DNA of 64,000 bases from Pseudomonas syringae. Lineage in GTDB: Bacteria; Pseudomonadota; Gammaproteobacteria; Pseudomonadales; Pseudomonadaceae. A program made the translations under genes and the position numbers. Below the pieces are notes generated by a model. The model did no database searches. It was given only the letters and a program-made list of their open reading frames with translations, and was not told the DNA's origin. The stretch is taken from the NCBI RefSeq assembly GCF_023278085.1, contig NZ_CP066265.1, positions 960,501-1,024,500 on the forward strand. Direction: 5' to 3'. Shown here piece after piece: positions 62,844 through 64,000 of the stretch (its first letter is position 1; the number at the start of each line of letters is the position of its first letter).

Positions 62844-62875
62844 TAAAAAACCCACCTGATCAGGTGGGTTTTTTT
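62844..62875. terminator. Terminator between pcaT and the efflux gene
   Basis: AAAAAACCCACCTG-at-CAGGTGGGTTTTTTT hairpin with A and T runs for both convergent genes. Confidence 0.92.
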
Positions 62876-62899
62876 GGCGCTGCAATCAGAACAGTGCCC

Positions 62900-64000
62900 T
62901 TAGAACAGTTGCACCGAAGGTTTCTCTTTGGAGATGGTTTCGGTCTGCCCGGTCCTTTCATACCAGCCGCCGCCGAGGGCCTTGTACAGATTGACCTCGC
63001 TGGTCAGCTGCGACAGGCGATCGGTGATCAGCGTTTGTTGCGCGCTGAACAACGAGCGCTGGGCGTCGAGGAAGGTCAGGTTACTGTCGATGCCGATCCG
63101 GTAGCGACGTTCGGCCAGACGGTAGTAGTCCTGGTTGGCCGCGACGAAGTCACGTTGCGCCTGCAGCTGCTCGTCGTAGGTCTTGCGTGAAGCCAGGCCG
63201 TCGGACACTTCCTGGAAGGCGGTCTGAATCGCCTTCTCGTAGTTGGCGACGCTGATTTCCTTCTGGATTTTCGAGTAATCCAGGCTGGCACGCAGGCTGC
63301 CGGCGTTGAAGATCGGGATGTTGATGCTCGGCTGGAACAGCCAGGTTCCCGAGCCCCCCTTGAACAGGCCAGACAACTCGCTGCTGCCGGTACCGGCACT
63401 GGCCGTCAGGCTGATGCTCGGGAAGAACGCAGCACGCGCTGCGCCGATGTTGGCGTTGGCAGCCTTGAGCGTGTGCTCGGCTTGCAGAATGTCCGGACGA
63501 CGCTGCAACAGGTCGGACGGCAAGCCAGCCGGCATTTCCGTCAGCATGTCGGAATCGAGCAATTGACTGGCTGGCAGGTTGTCGGGCAAGCCGGTGCCAA
63601 GCAGCAGCACCAGGCTGTTCTGATCCTGAGCGACCAGGCGCTGGTACTGGGCCAGTCTGGCGCGGGCACTTTCGACGGCGGTGCGCGACTGGCTGAGGTC
63701 CAGCGCCGAAGAAACACCGACTTCATTGCTGCGCGAAGTGAGGCGGAAGCTTTCTTCGTAGGTCTTGAGGGTGTCCTGCGTCAGCTTGAGCAGTTCCTTG
63801 TCGGCCTGCCAGGTCATGTAGGCATTGGCAACGCTGGCCACCAGACTGATCTGGGTGCTGCGACGTGCTTCTTCAGTGGAGAAGTAGTTTTCCAGTGCCT
63901 CTTCACTGAGGCTGCGCACTCGACCAAACAGATCCAGCTCGTAGGCGCTGACGCCCAGCGTTGCCGAATAGCTGCTGGTAATGCCGGCCTGACCAGTCTG
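62900..64000 (-). CDS. OprM/TolC-family RND efflux outer-membrane protein, 5' end outside window
   Basis: The last 366 codons of an outer-membrane channel; the reading frame is open to base 64000 ([16 protein letters not shown]). Conserved OEP blocks: [37 protein letters not shown] region, [13 protein letters not shown], and the C-terminal [20 protein letters not shown] with LYKALGGGW. It forms the trimeric exit duct for an RND pump, whose other genes presumably lie to the right. The symbol (oprM, ttgC or mexC-type partner) cannot be fixed here. Confidence 0.9.
   Translation of the reverse strand, partial: QTGQAGITSSYSATLGVSAYELDLFGRVRSLSEEALENYFSTEEARRSTQISLVASVANAYMTWQADKELLKLTQDTLKTYEESFRLTSRSNEVGVSSALDLSQSRTAVESARARLAQYQRLVAQDQNSLVLLLGTGLPDNLPASQLLDSDMLTEMPAGLPSDLLQRRPDILQAEHTLKAANANIGAARAAFFPSISLTASAGTGSSELSGLFKGGSGTWLFQPSINIPIFNAGSLRASLDYSKIQKEISVANYEKAIQTAFQEVSDGLASRKTYDEQLQAQRDFVAANQDYYRLAERRYRIGIDSNLTFLDAQRSLFSAQQTLITDRLSQLTSEVNLYKALGGGWYERTGQTETISKEKPSVQLF

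Overview
The window is chromosomal DNA of a fluorescent pseudomonad, most likely the Pseudomonas syringae group. Reasons: high GC and dense coding; a gene order matching Pseudomonas (colRS with an LPS-modification operon; imelysin iron genes; bifA-sodB-argO-argP; fumarase, ferredoxin reductase and pyruvate kinase; the MoxR/DUF58 operon; sbcB-mvaT-purU; pca genes); and an insecticidal-type Tc toxin locus of the kind known from P. syringae. No rRNA, tRNA, CRISPR array, phage or transposase gene was seen.

Layout. 1-4.97 kb: 3' end of groEL, a PAP2 phosphatase, colR-colS and a methyltransferase/LPS-kinase/small-protein operon; near-identical 17-bp ColR-box-like sites precede both the PAP2 gene and this operon. 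5-11.2 kb: iron-linked genes (DUF1513, imelysin, di-haem oxidoreductase; then, beyond an opposing PPOX gene, a second imelysin), each half preceded by a Fur-like box. 11.2-18.9 kb: bifA (c-di-GMP), sodB, argO/argP, an epimerase, a coiled-coil membrane protein, and an unusual protein with Pro/Lys repeats followed by twelve DG repeats. 19-21.6 kb: nemA-MFS-arsR operon with palindromic operator candidates. 21.7-27.4 kb: acpH, the ornithine-lipid genes olsB-olsA, a beta-lactamase-fold hydrolase, a small Cys-rich protein, YceI and a phospholipase-D-type cardiolipin synthase.

27.4-38.7 kb is the accessory centre: a leftward Tc toxin operon with a very short A-like (SpvA/VRP1) protein, a full-size B component, and two tccC genes that share a nearly identical Rhs core but carry unrelated C-terminal effector domains, one with a zinc-protease motif and one unrecognised. 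A decayed third tccC faces away from the operon and shares its promoter motif. No full-length A component is present.

38.7-57 kb is conserved housekeeping DNA: fumarase, ferredoxin reductase, pyruvate kinase, a lipoprotein, a PilZ protein, a six-gene MoxR-DUF58-DUF4350-DUF4129-SpoIIM-RDD operon, exonuclease I, MvaT, PurU and a Pit phosphate transporter. 57.2-62.9 kb carries protocatechuate/beta-ketoadipate catabolism (pcaR, pcaIJF, pcaT), with paired PcaR operator candidates and a candidate small RNA divergent from pcaR. The window ends inside an OprM-type outer-membrane efflux gene.
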